Below are positions 34,450 to 47,919 of a stretch of DNA of 64,000 nucleotides, in pieces. How positions within the stretch are numbered: position 1 is the first letter of the stretch; each line of letters starts with the position of its first letter. The DNA comes from Zychaea mexicana (taxonomy: Eukaryota; Mucoromycota; Mucoromycetes; Mucorales; Lichtheimiaceae), in the NCBI RefSeq assembly GCF_025766255.1, contig NW_026516760.1:112382-176381 (forward strand), written 5' to 3'. The notes under the pieces are model-generated. The model had not been told where the DNA came from. It saw nothing but the letters and a program-made list of their open reading frames with translations, and searched no databases. Position numbers and translations under genes: made by a program.

Positions 34450-37400
34450 GATGGTCTATTCGCTTTACAATATGATTTATCACCACTAGCGACTTGCACT
34501 ATTGTTTTGTATACATACCTTTATGCACACTTTCTTGACTTACTCAGCTTCGTTTGAGCCACTAGTCTTACATAAGAAGAAGGTAAAATTGAGGAAAGAA
34601 AGTAGCGATATACATCAGATCAGTAACGAGTTACTGATTCTGCACGTACATCACTTAAGCTATAGAGATGGCTTCAAGAAGGTAAAAAGTGTCGCAAATA
34701 TACGCCGAAGCAATAACAAATATTAGTTATGCATGTACATTACTTAGACTATGAAGATGGTAGCCCTAAAGAAAAGAAAAAGGCAAAACGCGCAGTCGAG
34801 GATTTTTATAGAGCCATTAAATAGAAAAAATGATAGGGTTTAGTGGTTTTGCTACTGCTTCGCTTAGATGCGCGGTAAACTGCAGCAGTGTAAAGAAGTG
34901 TCCTGATGAGACTATTTGCTGTCTGTCAGCAACCATGTCAGTGCCTTTTTCTATGGTGCATATATATTTGTTTCACTATACCGCTCTGCTTGCTGTGGTG
35001 CTCTGTTTTAGTCTGATCATTGTCAGCAACGGGTTTGTGTGCTTTTGTGGAACAAAAAAATGGCGATATAAGAAGAGTATACTTGCAAATAGACAAATTG
35101 CATGTTAAGCTGAAGCAACATACACAGTTTTGTGCTTATATGTATCATACAGCTAACGTGCGTAAAACGCTCATTTTATCAGTAGTGCCTCAGCAGATGC
35201 TGCTTACGATCGTCGATTGAATGAATAAAAATCCTTCTTTATTAATATTCAGTAGGAAATGAATATTTTTGAAGTGACAACACAACTAAACATAAGGAGT
35301 CGGCGAAAGTTGTCTTTGATCAATCATCGCACATATTAAGTCCAAGGGTAAGGATCTGATAAGTTTATTAATGTATGTATAAGAAAGCTGGATAAAATTG
35401 TACTTTTGCTTTGCTACATATGCCAAGTCATCAAACATCATTCTTTGTTGTGTAAGTGAAAGAAATGGCACGTTCTATTATAGCCACCTTTTGCTGGAAT
35501 ACTGGCTCTTAATAAAACGTGATATAAGATTATGTAACATTTATTGGGTGATCCGTTTGTTTTCCTTCTTCTGTATCGGCTGTACTTGCCAACCATAATC
35601 TGGGGCACGGCTCTTACTACATGGCGTTTCAATCATTACAGCTGTTTTCTATCGCTCAAAATACCTATACGATTCATGACCCGAGTCCCGGTTTCGTTCT
35701 ATCCCTACAAGTAAGCCATGAACTGCGAATTCGCTCGTCTGTCTGTCGCATCGACTTTTGTTATCTTTTTTCTAACATCTCCGTTTAGTATCGATTGTAT
35801 ACGTTCTATCCTTCTCTTACATTGATTAGTTTAATGGTTCAATCACCTCGGTGCGAAATAAGAGCTGCTACAGCTACTTAAAGTAGCCTGGTTCAGAAAT
35901 GTTTCTGCACCTCCATTATTCCAGATTCTCACACAAGGACTTCTTCTCCAGCCGGATCCTTTCGCCCTCCCAAGAAAAGGTGAAGCCGCTTTGACTACGC
36001 TCAACCATCAAAGTTAATAATTATCTTAAAGTTCCTCAAGAATATTAAGAGTCACTTTAACTCCCCTGGAGATATTATTATTGACAGCAGTGTCCTTTAT
36101 AAAGATTTTATAAATATTAAAATATACTCTTATTTGTATTTATTGTGAAAACTACACTTTCATATCGCTGATTACTGAAATCAACCTTATCTGCAAGGTC
36201 AGTACATCGTGTCGTATGTAAAAGCAGGTCGAAAATTTCTGAGCATCTTTACTACATGGTCCGACTGACAAGATTTGACCTTTTGCAATCTATTTGATCC
36301 AAACCATAATCCCAACATGTACTCGCAAGAATCAGTAAGAAACGTGCTAATGGTACTTTTTCTCTCATTTTCTTAAGCAGTCTCATATCTATAATCGATA
36401 CAACATCGTATTAAGTATAATACACTCTTTCATACACTGCTGCTGTTGAACTTGGCTCTTACATGTTATTTCACCGCTGTTCCGACGTTTCCATTGAATG
36501 ATGGATCAGCAAACATGCACTGGTAGCAGCAAAACAGCATCGCTTTCAGCAGAACGACGTTGTCTAAATGCGCCCAGCAATTTCTCTCATACCTTTTTAT
36601 ATAGTGAGTCAGAAAGTCAGATAAGATGTCGATTTGGTCAGGGGAAAATCTCTGAACACGGTGTTGTACTTTTTCTAAGGAGGTTAAGAGTTTGGTAGAA
36701 GCTGAACTACGAATGCCAACAGCCCGATCTAGTTACTAATGTCACTTTTTATTGTGTAAGGCGAACAAAGTAATATGCTCGCGGCAGGTCAAACAGTTTT
36801 TGTACTAACCATGCAAGCAGCCCGTCAGAAGAACCAAAGTACAAGGAAGCGGAATACAATCTTACTAAAAAGGAAGCGATCACGTAACACAGCATGAAAA
36901 AGGATCTTTGGACTATTTTTATTATGCACTCTTCTAATACTGCTGTTTGCAGACTGAGCTTATATCCATATTTCTCGCAATGCGGAACTGGTCAAGGCTG
37001 TGAGGCACTCTTTGGAAAAACTAAGCTAATAAAAGGTTAATGCAGAGAAATAAGTATTGGTGACAAACTTTGGAATGCTGCGCTAAAGCAGCTTATACTA
37101 TGGTAAGTTTGGTATCAATAAGTAGCTTACAACAACAAAGACGTCAAAGCTGACGATAAATTGTTAAAAAAAAGATAACAAGAATTTTATGCTAAGAATT
37201 AGGGTGGTGGTTCCACAATGGGACTTGTGTATGATTGATATATGGTGTTCATTGTTATATAAACAAAGAGAATATTTTCTAAAAACAATCAAGAAAAGCG
37301 ATATTCAAAAAAGTAACGCTCCATTGAAGAAAAGAAGATAAAGAAGTATATAGAAATCCAGGTATTCACAGTTGGTTTTCGGTGATTGTTCTTGTGTAAA

Positions 37401-38120
37401 TAAATAACCGTAAAGTATGGCTGTTTGTGCCAAGCGAGATCGACAAATGGAGTGTTTGTTGAGGACCCAAAACAGGGTGAACATATGATACTACAAATTG
37501 CTCTTGCCACCATAATATGGTGGTGAATAATATGTCTGTTTGCCTTGGCTAATGCTAAATATATTGTTCTGCCAAGACGAAACCTTGGTTTCCGGGTTAG
37601 CGGACGCGCTGTCATCACCAGATTCAAAGAATACTGTCAATACAGTACACGCATCAGTTCCTTTACTAGAGAAAAAACAAAGAGTAGTTTTGTTATGCTT
37701 TGAGTCATATCGGCATATAATGAGTATGCTTTCCACTGGAATAAATTCCTCCGATAGGAATAGTCGTATTGTTTATTGTTCGAGTAATAATTCGATGCTT
37801 GAACGTAGAGTGAATATTATAAATCGTTATATTTGAGATATTGAAAGTGCAAATCATATTAGATCGACAGTTCACTACAGCTTTTGGTTATTGTAAAGTG
37901 CGTCATAGAACACTGAAAGTCCTCTTTGTACTAAAGAAACGTCAACAGAAGCCAAATTAAGCTGTCAGAGATGAGCAGAGTCTCTTGCACCGAAAGCGTT
38001 ATGTAACATCAAATTCGGCTAGCGTACTCTTGATGAATAAAATGAATAAATAGCAGCACTTGAATCAAGAGTTTAAAAACTTCCTTATTCCAAGCGCTTT
38101 AGCTCAGCCAATATAGCACT
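34450..38120. other. Intergenic, no gene seen
   Basis: About 3.7 kb without a supported gene. A short imperfect duplication (GTACATYACTTA...AGATGG) occurs near 34647-34672 and 34735-34760. Minus-strand open frames at 37289-37736 have no recognisable domain. The last 80 bp lead into the VC0807-like gene. Confidence 0.45.
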
Positions 38121-39219
38121 ATGCCGTCCTGTAATGCGAACAACGATGTGGCTACCAGTGCCGCAACTTCCGTGGATTCCATTAATCAAGAAGGTGATCA
38201 CTCTACTTACTCTCCCGAGGTCCCGCAGCTCAAACCTAAGCGCTCAGACAAATATGATGGCAGAAGGCTTAATGACCTGATTCTCTTCGTCTATGATGGA
38301 GCTTTCAGAAAAAAAGGAGAACGCGTTGTTATGACCCCCATACGTTTCGTTCCTGGAAACAAGATACCAAATCGCCGCAAATGGGTAATACGCCGAATTG
38401 TGTCTGTCGCTATCGTGATGGTGATTGAGATCGGTCTCCCACTTGCACTTTATTACGGTCTAAGGAACATAATTGGTGTAGTCTACTCTCTGGTGCTTTC
38501 AGGTGCACCTCCTTTTCTTTACGTCCTCTACGAGTTTATACGACGTAGAAGAATCGACATCCTTGGTTGTATCATTGGTCTTTCATTCATCATATCGGGC
38601 GCGCTTTCCATCTCTAGCGGTAAGAGACATTATACTTTTCTTACGTTGCAATTAGACTCATGTCATGTTTCTCATATAAATTAAAGGTGATGCAAGAGCA
38701 GAGATAATACGCGATTCGGCTGTAAGTGCTGTTATCGGTGGCATGTTCCTCATCAGCTTAATTCCGGTCCGAACTCGATGGTTTACTACCCGGCCATTAG
38801 CGTTTGTCATCGCTCGACAAATATTGTATCCTGGTATCAAGTATCGATGGACTGACCGCTACGGAAATCTTCAAGAACAAGACATGGTGCTTTGGAGATG
38901 GGAGCACGTCAAAGTTTTTAGATTCAACATGTACGGGCAAACGATCGGCTGGGGATTTCTCCTAATTACGACATTTGTTGCATGTGTCTTGCTGGTTGAA
39001 GTTAGTGATCTATCCGACGACGACGTTATTATGTATAACTATATTATCACCGGAGCTACTACCGGCCTCATGGTTATTGTGCCCTTGGCCGTGTGGGTCT
39101 ACGAGCATAAGCGAGCAACCCAGATTGGAAAACAATGGACAAAGGAAAATGATTTTACCGGTAAAATTCAACGTCAAACAATCGAAAAGGAGGACGAAAG
39201 AAGTATTGTGGGAGATTAA
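38121..39219 (+). CDS. Multi-pass membrane protein, VC0807-like
   Basis: Exons 38121-38619 and 38687-39219 joined by a 67-nt GT-AG intron give 343 residues. A polar N-terminus of about 90 residues is followed by roughly six to seven hydrophobic spans: SVAIVMVIEIGLPLALYYGL, VVYSLVLSGAPPFLYVLYEF, the loop IRRRRIDILG, CIIGLSFIISGALSIS, SAVIGGMFLISLIPV, then TRPLAFVIARQIL and, after a polar Trp-rich loop, WGFLLITTFVACVLLV and IITGATTGLMVIVPLAVWVY. The arginine-rich loop with IDILG and the RPLAF-IARQ block resemble the fungal VC0807/DUF3159-like integral membrane proteins, whose function is unknown. The C-terminus is short and charged. Both flanks are long non-coding stretches. Confidence 0.72.
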
Positions 39220-41354
39220 GTACAGCAGCATGGAGCGGTTGACAATAGCAATGAACACCCGATCACGCTATCATAGGCAACATGGTTTAAGCGACTATTG
39301 GATAAATATCTGTATATTTTTACTCACTCTTTTACCACATGTTTATTTTGTATCAGAAGAGATATGTTCGAATTTCGTACTATAGTATTCTTCTCAATGA
39401 CAGTGCTACCATACTAAAGTCTTCAGAGCTAAATAACTGTAGCAGTAATTTTTAAGATTTACATGAATTAGTCCCTACATCGGTAATGTTGGTGGTGTCA
39501 TATATTATGTGGACGACAAGTACCTAGTCGCTACTTTATATGATAACTACACAGAGCAGCTTAGCGGTACTTGTGCATATAGTAGGACTATTAACAACGT
39601 TCAATTATACTGGTATGATTGATATTGCTGTCTTTACTGTCTTTACTGACATTAATACACATGATGGTAAGATTACTTTACTAGTAGAAGTTGTAGTCGA
39701 TAATAAAGCGATCCCTACATAAACTGATTATTTTTTATGCTCTTCAAATTTTGAAATAAGAGCGCTATAACGAACCCGGTTTGTTTGCAGCACGAATAAT
39801 GGGGACTCTTCAGTTTGCTAATGCACGCCGGTTTACAACAAAACATATTGATAAACGTGGCTCGGATTGTGTGCACCATGCTTCACAGCATACGCCCACG
39901 TTTCTTTATGTTAGATATTTGCAATACTAACTTATATTTCATTGCAAGCCTAACAAGTTTCTTCAAGCATAAAGAAACGGCGCAAAATACGAGATGATGT
40001 TTTAAGTTACGTTGTAAGACCGGAAATCGCACACTTTATTCTAAATAATAGTTTGTTATTACGCTGCTTCTACGATGACCCCTTACATATTAAAAGTATT
40101 TATTGTACAACTTTTGTTTCTCTATTCATCGTCGATGGTACATAAAGAGAAAGATCCGGAAAGCATGCAGAACTTGTTTCTGTAAGTGTACTAATAACAT
40201 ATCATAGCTTCGTACGTGAAACTTTTAAGAAATGCTATCGGCATCGATAGTATTGCAGAATAAAATAAAAGCAGGCTGCAACATGCTGCACCCTTGACAT
40301 GATTGTGTACTAAACGAGCCAAAAAGAGCTTAAATTAATTACATACTTTGTGGCCTGTGCGGTCTATACCCCTTTTTCAGGCACCGATTGTGGATGCGCC
40401 CCCTCTCTATTCCTACACTCGCTTGTCAACTAGATATACTTAAAACTATTGTCTGTGATACTAATAACTGTGTTACATTCACAACATGCTATGTTTTTAA
40501 AAAGTGTGAGGCAAGTAAGACTGTCAAATATGTAGCTTTATTGTATTTTAACATAAATTAATGGTAAAAACTACAATAAATGCACGCAAAACCGACGATG
40601 AAGATATGCATATATTGTTGAATGTGGAGAAGTGGCGATCAATTAGTGATTTCATATACTTGCAATTTTATCAATTTACTAACATCGTGCCCATATGTAT
40701 ATATAAGAGTACCATGATCATTTATAGCAAAAAAAGGAGAGCAGTGGCAAATTTTTTAATGTGTATAACCAATATGGTAAGTAAAAAGAGCTACAACGAA
40801 AAGTTAGTTTTTAATCCATAGGGATTCTGCAAGGTGGTCTTTATCTACTAACATCACCACTACTGCTAGCCCTAGAATAATGCCGGAATTGAGCTTCCGT
40901 GCTGCTCTAGATCACACCTGTAACATTTTAAACTTTTTTTCTTTTTAACACACAAACGCTATGAGAATAGTAGTAGTAGTAGTTGCTCAAACAATAAACC
41001 ACGGACGTATTGCGTGAGCATCTTACCATTATGTACACAGGTAATTGGCATGCTTCTCGTCCGAACTCCAACTGCAGCAGAGTAGCTCGGCGGAAGGGTT
41101 TAAAAAAGGAAAAATTACATTTTTAATAGGTTGGATGGTGGGATTACATACATGGTTTGGGGTGACCTTAATCTGTGAATAAATGGTTTACAATGAAATG
41201 AGGATCTGGGAGTGGCAGGAGAAGAAGAAGAAGAAGAATGGGAAAGCTTTAAAATAAGTAGTAAGGGCTGTATATAATCGTGTAAATAAGGATAAAAAAA
41301 AGATAAATAAAAAGAAAATGAAAGGAGCTATAACAGTAAAAACGGCAACTGGTG
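39220..41354. other. Intergenic between convergent genes
   Basis: The 3' flanks of the VC0807-like gene (+) and the TEA-factor gene (-). No supported gene; short frames such as 40561-40821 (+) lack recognisable features. Small simple repeats (GTA)n near 40970 and (GAA)n near 41220. Confidence 0.5.
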
Positions 41355-42988
41355 CTAGAATTTTCCTGAAAAGTCATCATGGGCACGAGCAATGTCAATC
41401 GAGCCATGTCCTCTTTTAAACTGGTATACAATGCGCAGAGAGGGTGGCGTGCTTGTTGGTGTTTCCGGCGTCGCCATTTCGTCTGCTGCTGCAGCAGACG
41501 GTGCTGAAATATCCGTAAACAGCTGTACAATCCACAAGTTCTCTATTGCCGAGTCCAATTCGTTCCAGTCACGCAACGAGCGCTGAATGCCCTTCATAAA
41601 TGAATCAAAGAAATGATTGGCAATTCCAAAATGATACATGTATTGGTCCTTATTGAGCCATAAGCCTTGTTGAATCTCATTGGTGACAAGGACTGGGTTG
41701 CCAAAAGAGTAAATATACGTGGTGCACTCGATGGTCCGGCGTTCGGTCGTCTCCAAAAATAGCGCACTTGTATATGTATATTCAGTTGCATACCAATGGA
41801 AGTTCATATTCACTTGAGCATGCAGCGTGCACTCAGTATCAGGTGTGCTGGTAGTGAGATGTTGTAGCATGTTACTGTCTTCGTCGTTTTCGTCGTCATA
41901 GCGATAGGAAGGTGATGGCATCATGACAGTAGGAATGTGCTGGAACGAAGGGTGTCGGTGCTCCAGCTGCGCAAGGACATGGTAAGAGCTGTCTTGGTTG
42001 CAATCGAGGCCGAGTGATATATACGTTGGCCGTATGGCTTCCATCTTCATCGATGTTGTTGTCGTGCTGATATGGATATGCTGCTGCTGCTGTTGCTGCG
42101 GAGGTGGTGGTATCATTGCTGTCCCTCGTAGCTGCTCTTGTCGTTTCCCCAGCATTGCCGTTGTCGGTACCGAATGGTGCGGAAGCGGAGGAACTAGCTG
42201 CTGTTGCTGCTGATGATGATGGTGATGGTGATGGGGATGATGACGATGGTGGTGCTGAGTAACAACTAGGGACGGTTTTTTATTTTCTTCTTCATCATAC
42301 ATCAATGCTATGATTCTCATAACTAAACAAGATGGTTAGACGCTGTAACTTCTGGGTATACTGTGACAATTTTGCTTGCATGCCCTCACATTTTGGATCA
42401 TTCCTTCGAGTGTTCTTTAGCACTTGTAGATGAGATGATACTTGTTTTCTTGTCCGGCTTTTGCCCGTCTTGCGGAAGATGTAATCAGAAATCAGCTCGT
42501 TTCGACCTGTATATAGTATCGTTGGCTTAGTTTCATGAGAGGAAAACAACGAGTATCTAATTGAAGAAGAGAGCATTGCAATGCTTACATACCATGTGGT
42601 TTGCCTTTAATCATGATCTTTCGTCGACCTAGCTTTGGTACTTTTTCCAAGGCTATCCTCCCCAAATAAGAATAAACAAAACGTTTAAACGAGAGATGAG
42701 CGCTATGAAGTGGTGTAGCAATGTCATTCAGGTGTATTTTTCAAACATTACCTTCAATAAAAGCGGCTTCTATTTCAGCGGGCCAAACAGAATCGTCGCT
42801 TTGCTATTAATATCATTGTGTAAATGTGATGAGCTGTTGCTGTCCTTTTTTGCTTTACTGCCGGCTATTCATTGAAGGTTACTAACCTCTTTTTCACGCA
42901 TTGCTGATGAGCTTCTTTGACGACATCTTCGCACTGGTAAAAGGCCTGTGGCCTTGTTGTCAACAGTTGCATTACGCGCTTCAAGCAT
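41355..42988 (-). CDS. TEA/ATTS-domain transcription factor
   Basis: Five exons on the minus strand, 42988-42887, 42803-42752, 42652-42593, 42506-42390 and 42322-41355, give 432 residues. The N-terminus contains [14 protein letters not shown]. The TEA DNA-binding domain covers about residues 38-108 and is rebuilt from four exons: [48 protein letters not shown] and the recognition helix [16 protein letters not shown] His/Gln-rich segment follows (runs of H and Q near residues 130-195). The C-terminal domain is rich in aromatic residues ([37 protein letters not shown]), comparable to the cofactor-binding half of AbaA/TEC1/TEAD proteins. The family controls hyphal or conidial development in ascomycetes; a developmental role here is inference. 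The last intron uses the branch CTAAC shortly before TTTAG and changes frame, so the long last exon is not an independent gene. Confidence 0.94.
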
Positions 42989-45379
42989 CGAGACAAAGTA
43001 AAGATGCAGTTATAGAGTATGTTAGAAAGTAGAAAAAAAAGAGAGAGAGGAAAAAAAAGAAAAGAATTAAGGGAAAAGAGGGACAAGCGAAGCCTGTTGA
43101 TTGTTGGAACAAAAAATTAAAGGGGGGTTGGGGTGGAAGGTGTGCCAGTCAGCAACATCAGCAGCATCAGCAGCAGCAGCAGAAACAGCAGAGAGGAATT
43201 GAATCGATCTACAAAATGTACCTGCGCTGCCGCATATTACCAAAGTCATGCGGCACCCCCTTCCGCTATTTTGCCATTTCATTTCAATCACGACTGCCCA
43301 TGGTTATATCGTGCGTAAAACTCCAATCATTACCCATTCTGGTCTTATTAGCATCGTCCTTTTATATATTTAACTCTACTATTCCTACTACTAATACTAC
43401 TACGTAGCTAGAGCGAGTTCTCTTACGCTCAGCACAACAACAAACAAAAAGGTGTATGTGCTATTATGCGTTGTTGCTTTTAGGATCATGTATATCGGAA
43501 AAGGAGAGTAAGAATCATGATCCGACAATACGCCCGCCCTTGTTAGTTGAAATTTCTCGTGCATAGATAAATATTAATAAATAGGGAAACCCACGGGCCA
43601 CAGAACCACAGAACGAGGGATTAAGAACCGTGCACCTTTTTTTTAATATACATGTGCGTCTCCGCTGAGAGAACGTGGCTGCCGTTTGGTGCCAACATGG
43701 AAGAGCCGCTAAGCGACTATACAACTTTTGCAGATAATGAGAGCAGTTACAGTGGAGACTTGTTGTTGTTGTTGTTGTGGTGGTGGTGGTCCGAGAAGGA
43801 TCGTGGCCAATTGCTCATTGCGGAAGCGGCCGCATGTTCGGAAGCCTGATCCGATGAGCATGAATCTCATGTTTCCACATTTCTGCATGCTCGTTCAGTC
43901 ATCGGAAGACACAATTATTCTAACAACGTCAAGTATTCTGCTCTAAAACTGGACTGAGAAACAAACTGGAGCTGTCAACTATTAGCTTGCTCCGCGTCAC
44001 CATGATGACATATTATTATAAGATCATAGAGGTGTTTGTACACACATACAACAATAAGAATGGGTGCTATAGACACTACATATGATAGCTTCGTTAATCA
44101 TGTGAATGTTCATCTCTCAGCCAAAAGATATGTGTAATTGCAGAGTTGCCCCCCCCTGAATGTAATAAAACATGCATTGGCTTTGAGAAGCAATGTTTTT
44201 TTACAAGTAGTTTACGAGTTGTAGTTTGTGGGGCAGACGGTATAGCAGATAAGGCATATATGCTGTTTATTATCCGATTATCGAGTCGAGGGCTTGGTTG
44301 GTTGTATGGATGCAATTATTGCCCCCTCTTCTCAAAAACGCGTAAACGTGATGATGAAAAGCTAAGGAACGGGAATGTTTATTGAGAGTGCGTCTTGTCG
44401 ATTTAATTTTGGGAGGATGCTTCTTGCAGCACAGACCACACTCGCTGTTTTGTTTACATAAGCAGCAGCAGCTTTCTAAATTAAGCCCTGTTCCCAAATC
44501 CATCACCCTTATATTTCTCTCTCCCACGTTAGGGTTTTCATCTGCATATGAACAAGGAAAGTGCCACATAGCGAATGGCAGACTCTACAGGCTCGAGTAA
44601 TGTGTACTTAGAAGCCATTACTAGATGTATTCTGGAATCACACAACTAAGGGTCAGTAGCCAATTACCAATATTTTGGAGCGCTGACATAGACAGAAAGT
44701 CATTCATGTTGAAAGGTGAAAGAGAGAGAGGATTGAAAACAGGTTAGCTCACTCATGTAATGCAGCTGCCACGTATCTCCTACAAAATAAAGTTAGTGAG
44801 AAGCTGTTGCATCTGCTGGGCCATTCCCAGGATGCTGTGGTGTGAAAGGTTGCGTCAGATTTTTCAAACTGCATGCTCGTCTAGGATCGCATATATCGTC
44901 GTTGTTTCGTGATCCCGATCTCGGACTCTTTCTCTTTTCTCCCGAGCGCCATTACTTGTGTGGTAGTGATGACTCGTGACGGAAAAGGCCAACACTTTTA
45001 AGAGGACCTAATGTAGGAAATGATGCCACCCCGCACTGTTGTTATTACGCAGATATTGACAGCACACATTAATTATTAGAGGTACTAGGATACCAAACTG
45101 ACTTGGTAGCGCGTGGTACAAATGAGGAGCACGAATAATCGCTTTACGACCAATCCACCAGTTTAGCATTTTGTTGGTGAAAGCGCTTGGGTCTTCTTTA
45201 TTATTAGTGTATGATCTCTCCACTCTTTGGCCCCGCACGAATAAGCCGCGTTGCGGACTTTTCCTCCCTCTTGCGCAGCGTGGTGTAAGTCATCTAAGAA
45301 AAAAAAAATAGCATCTGTTGCTCCTTCTTCTTTGGTGTAGCGCGCGTTATTTTTTCTTTTCTTCCTCTTTTCCTAATCA
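42989..45379. other. Intergenic between divergent genes
   Basis: About 2.4 kb between the TEA-factor gene (-) and the SR-type RRM gene (+), presumably both promoters. It includes a (CAG)n-rich tract (43150-43191) and a (TTG)n(TGG)n tract near 43762-43790. No supported gene. Confidence 0.5.
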
Positions 45380-47516
45380 ATGAATGAACACGACAATTCG
45401 CCTAGACGGTCCCGATCACCGTCAGCGAATGACGCAGTAGAACCAACAGAACCTATTCAGAATGATCAAGAAGAAGAAGAACAACAACAGCGAACTGTCG
45501 GCTCTGAGTCGATGGGTGACATTGTTGGCGAAAGCGAAGACTATCGAACACCACCAACAGAGCACCGCAGGTCGCGTTCGCCACCACGTCAACGATCACG
45601 CTCTCGTGATGGATCACTTTCACCACACAGCAAGCGAGCAACCATTCGAAGCACGAGTCGACATGAAACAAGTCCCGATCGTCGTCATGGTAGTCATCGC
45701 AGCAGTCGTCGCGAATATAGTGACGATGAAGAGTATTATTCTCGCCATCGTCACCGACATGGATCGTATTCGCCTCGACGACGTCGACGATCATCTTCAC
45801 GACGCAGATACCGATCGAGGTCGCGGTCACCGTCAAGATCGAAACGCAGCGGTCGTTTTAAATCTTGTCGTATTTACGTGGGAAACTTGTCTTATGACTG
45901 TCAACGGGATGAGTTACGAAGCTTTGCAAAAGAAGGTATAGTTCTGTTTCACCACAGAAATAAAAAAAAAACCAAGCCTTTTTGTTTCTGACGCTTTAGG
46001 GATTTGGTGTATGTCTATGTGTGTGTGTATCTACGTATGTAGCGGGAACAGTCGTGCATGTGGAAATACTGACATCACCCAGTGGCAGATCAAAAGGTTG
46101 TGGGTAAGTTGAGGAAAAGAAATGGATTGATTTGAAGTATTAAAGAGGGCTATCGAAAAAGAGACTGGATATCGCATATATATTAAGTTGGACGCGAATA
46201 GTATTGTTCAATATTCTCGTCCCGAGTACGCAGAGCGCGCAATGCGTGTTTTGAATAGAGTCGAGTTCATGGGTCGACCTGCGTTTGTTCGTGAGGTAAA
46301 TACGAGGCAGGGTAAAGAATGTTTGATTTAAGAGACTCATATTCGATTACTCGTGTTGGAATGATGTAAACAGGATCGCGAGCTTGAAACCAAAGTATCC
46401 AAAGATCCACGTAACGCGCCAGAGGACCAACGCCTGTGGGTTGGAAATGTAAGGAAATATTTCTACAGTACGCTATATATTGGACCGAGTGTTATAGATT
46501 TGGTAACTTGAAACCGGTTTGAATGTACAATACAGCTACCATTCTCTACTAGTTGGCAGGATCTGAAGGATTTGTTCAGAAAAGCAGGAAAGGTCACCCA
46601 TACCGATATTGATACAGAACCGGATTCGCGACGGTCCAAAGGAACAGGCTTGGTCATTTATGAAGACCCGCGTGCTGCCCAAACAGCCATCAGTAAGTTG
46701 CCGAGTTAGTGTGCTGTGTAATAAGATAAATATATGGAAAACTAATCATTGGCTCTTGTATGTAGATATGTTCGACGGCTCCGAATACCGTGGCAGAGTA
46801 CTGCAAGTTTGTGAGGTAGTACTAGATAGCATACGGGCAAAAAAAAAGAAAAATATCCTTTTGGAAGCATGAAATTGACTTGGAAGAGCTGGTTTTAAAG
46901 GAACGAAACGCGCCACCCCCTCTCCCACCTCAGGCAGAGATTCGTGAACAGAGAGAGCGAGGTAAGGATTGCCTTGTATCAGTGTCGTAAGGCGGGCATT
47001 TGAGCTTACATACATTCGACGATAGCGAGTGAGGAGTACCGAGGACGACCACCTCCACCCAGCTTTACTAGTGAACCATACCCTCCTCCTGTCTTTGACG
47101 CCGCTGTTCCACCTCCTCCGCCGCATTATGCACCTGTGGGCTTCGTCGGTGGTCCCGGAGCATCCATGCCGAGCCACGGACCAAATCAAATTTTTGTCAC
47201 TAATGTAAGTGTTCCCCCTTCCCCAACTTTTATTTTCATGTACCATAGTGAAAGTCCTTTGTAACTCAAGTACGCATTTTGTTACTACTAGCTGCCTTTC
47301 TCTACCACATGGCAAGACTTGATTGACCTGTTCCGACACGTTGGCCCGGTTGTACGCGCCGAAATACAAACGACGAACGGACATCCGAAGGGCTCAGGAT
47401 TAGTGCGTTTTGAAGAGTTTGCGATCTGTGAACGAGCCATAGGCAAGTTCAATGGATATCTTTATGGTGGCCGTTACTTGGATGTGCGTCTTGATAAATT
47501 TTCTACCCCTGGTTAA
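45380..47516 (+). CDS. SR-type protein with three RRMs, Gbp2/Hrb1-like
   Basis: Nine exons, 45380-45935, 46043-46103, 46202-46295, 46374-46448, 46536-46692, 46766-46815, 46868-46961, 47026-47204 and 47292-47516, give 496 residues, all joins in frame. The first 160 residues are an RS domain (many SRSRSP and RRRSSSRRR dipeptide blocks). RRM1 (about 163-235) begins CRIYVGNLSYDC; RRM2 (about 257-331) begins QRLWVGNLPFSTSWQDLKDLF with SKGTGLVIYEDP; RRM3 (about 416-495) begins NQIFVTNLPFSTTWQDLIDLF with PKGSGLVRFEEF. A Pro-rich linker separates RRM2 and RRM3. This order matches the yeast shuttling mRNA-binding proteins Gbp2 and Hrb1, which couple transcription and splicing quality control to mRNA export. 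Two introns lie exactly between the RNP2 motif and the following LPFST in RRM2 and RRM3, suggesting an internal duplication. Confidence 0.9.
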
Positions 47517-47919
47517 AATTGCTGTTTATCATTCTTTTCCTTCTCTCCACCCGTATTACATTTGCTTTTTTTTCTTAAAAACAATCCTTCCAATTATCTA
47601 TTAACAATAGGAAAAAAGATAGAAAATTTTAAAAAAATACCCATTTTGCGTGCCATTTTTTTGTTTACTTGAAAAAGTATGATTTCAATGGCGATGTATT
47701 ATGACGTATATTACACCGCAGGAGTGTTTGCAGTGTGATTTGTTTCAGCACAATATCATTGGAAGTACGGGCATTCACTGTGGTCATGCAGTATTTATAA
47801 AGAGAAAAGAACATGGTATGTATATTTACTTAATGGTAATAGAACAGAATCAATGTACAGTGTGGCATAGTGCTATGAGGGGAGAAGAGAAAGAGTGTGA
47901 GGGAGGGCTTAGTTTAATT
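47517..47919. other. Intergenic between convergent genes
   Basis: About 400 bp of 3' flank shared by the SR-type gene (+) and the D-amino-acid oxidase gene (-). No gene seen. Confidence 0.6.

Noticed and set aside
42865..43086. Alternative first exon frame of the TEA gene (reading [15 protein letters not shown])
   Set aside because: It needs a non-canonical acceptor choice; the frame starting at ATG 42988 joins cleanly to the acceptor AATAG with the expected Arg/Ser-rich N-terminus.
46746..47384. Minus-strand frame of 212 codons
   Set aside because: It is antisense to exons 6-9 of the Gbp2-like gene, whose plus-strand reading and splice sites are well supported.
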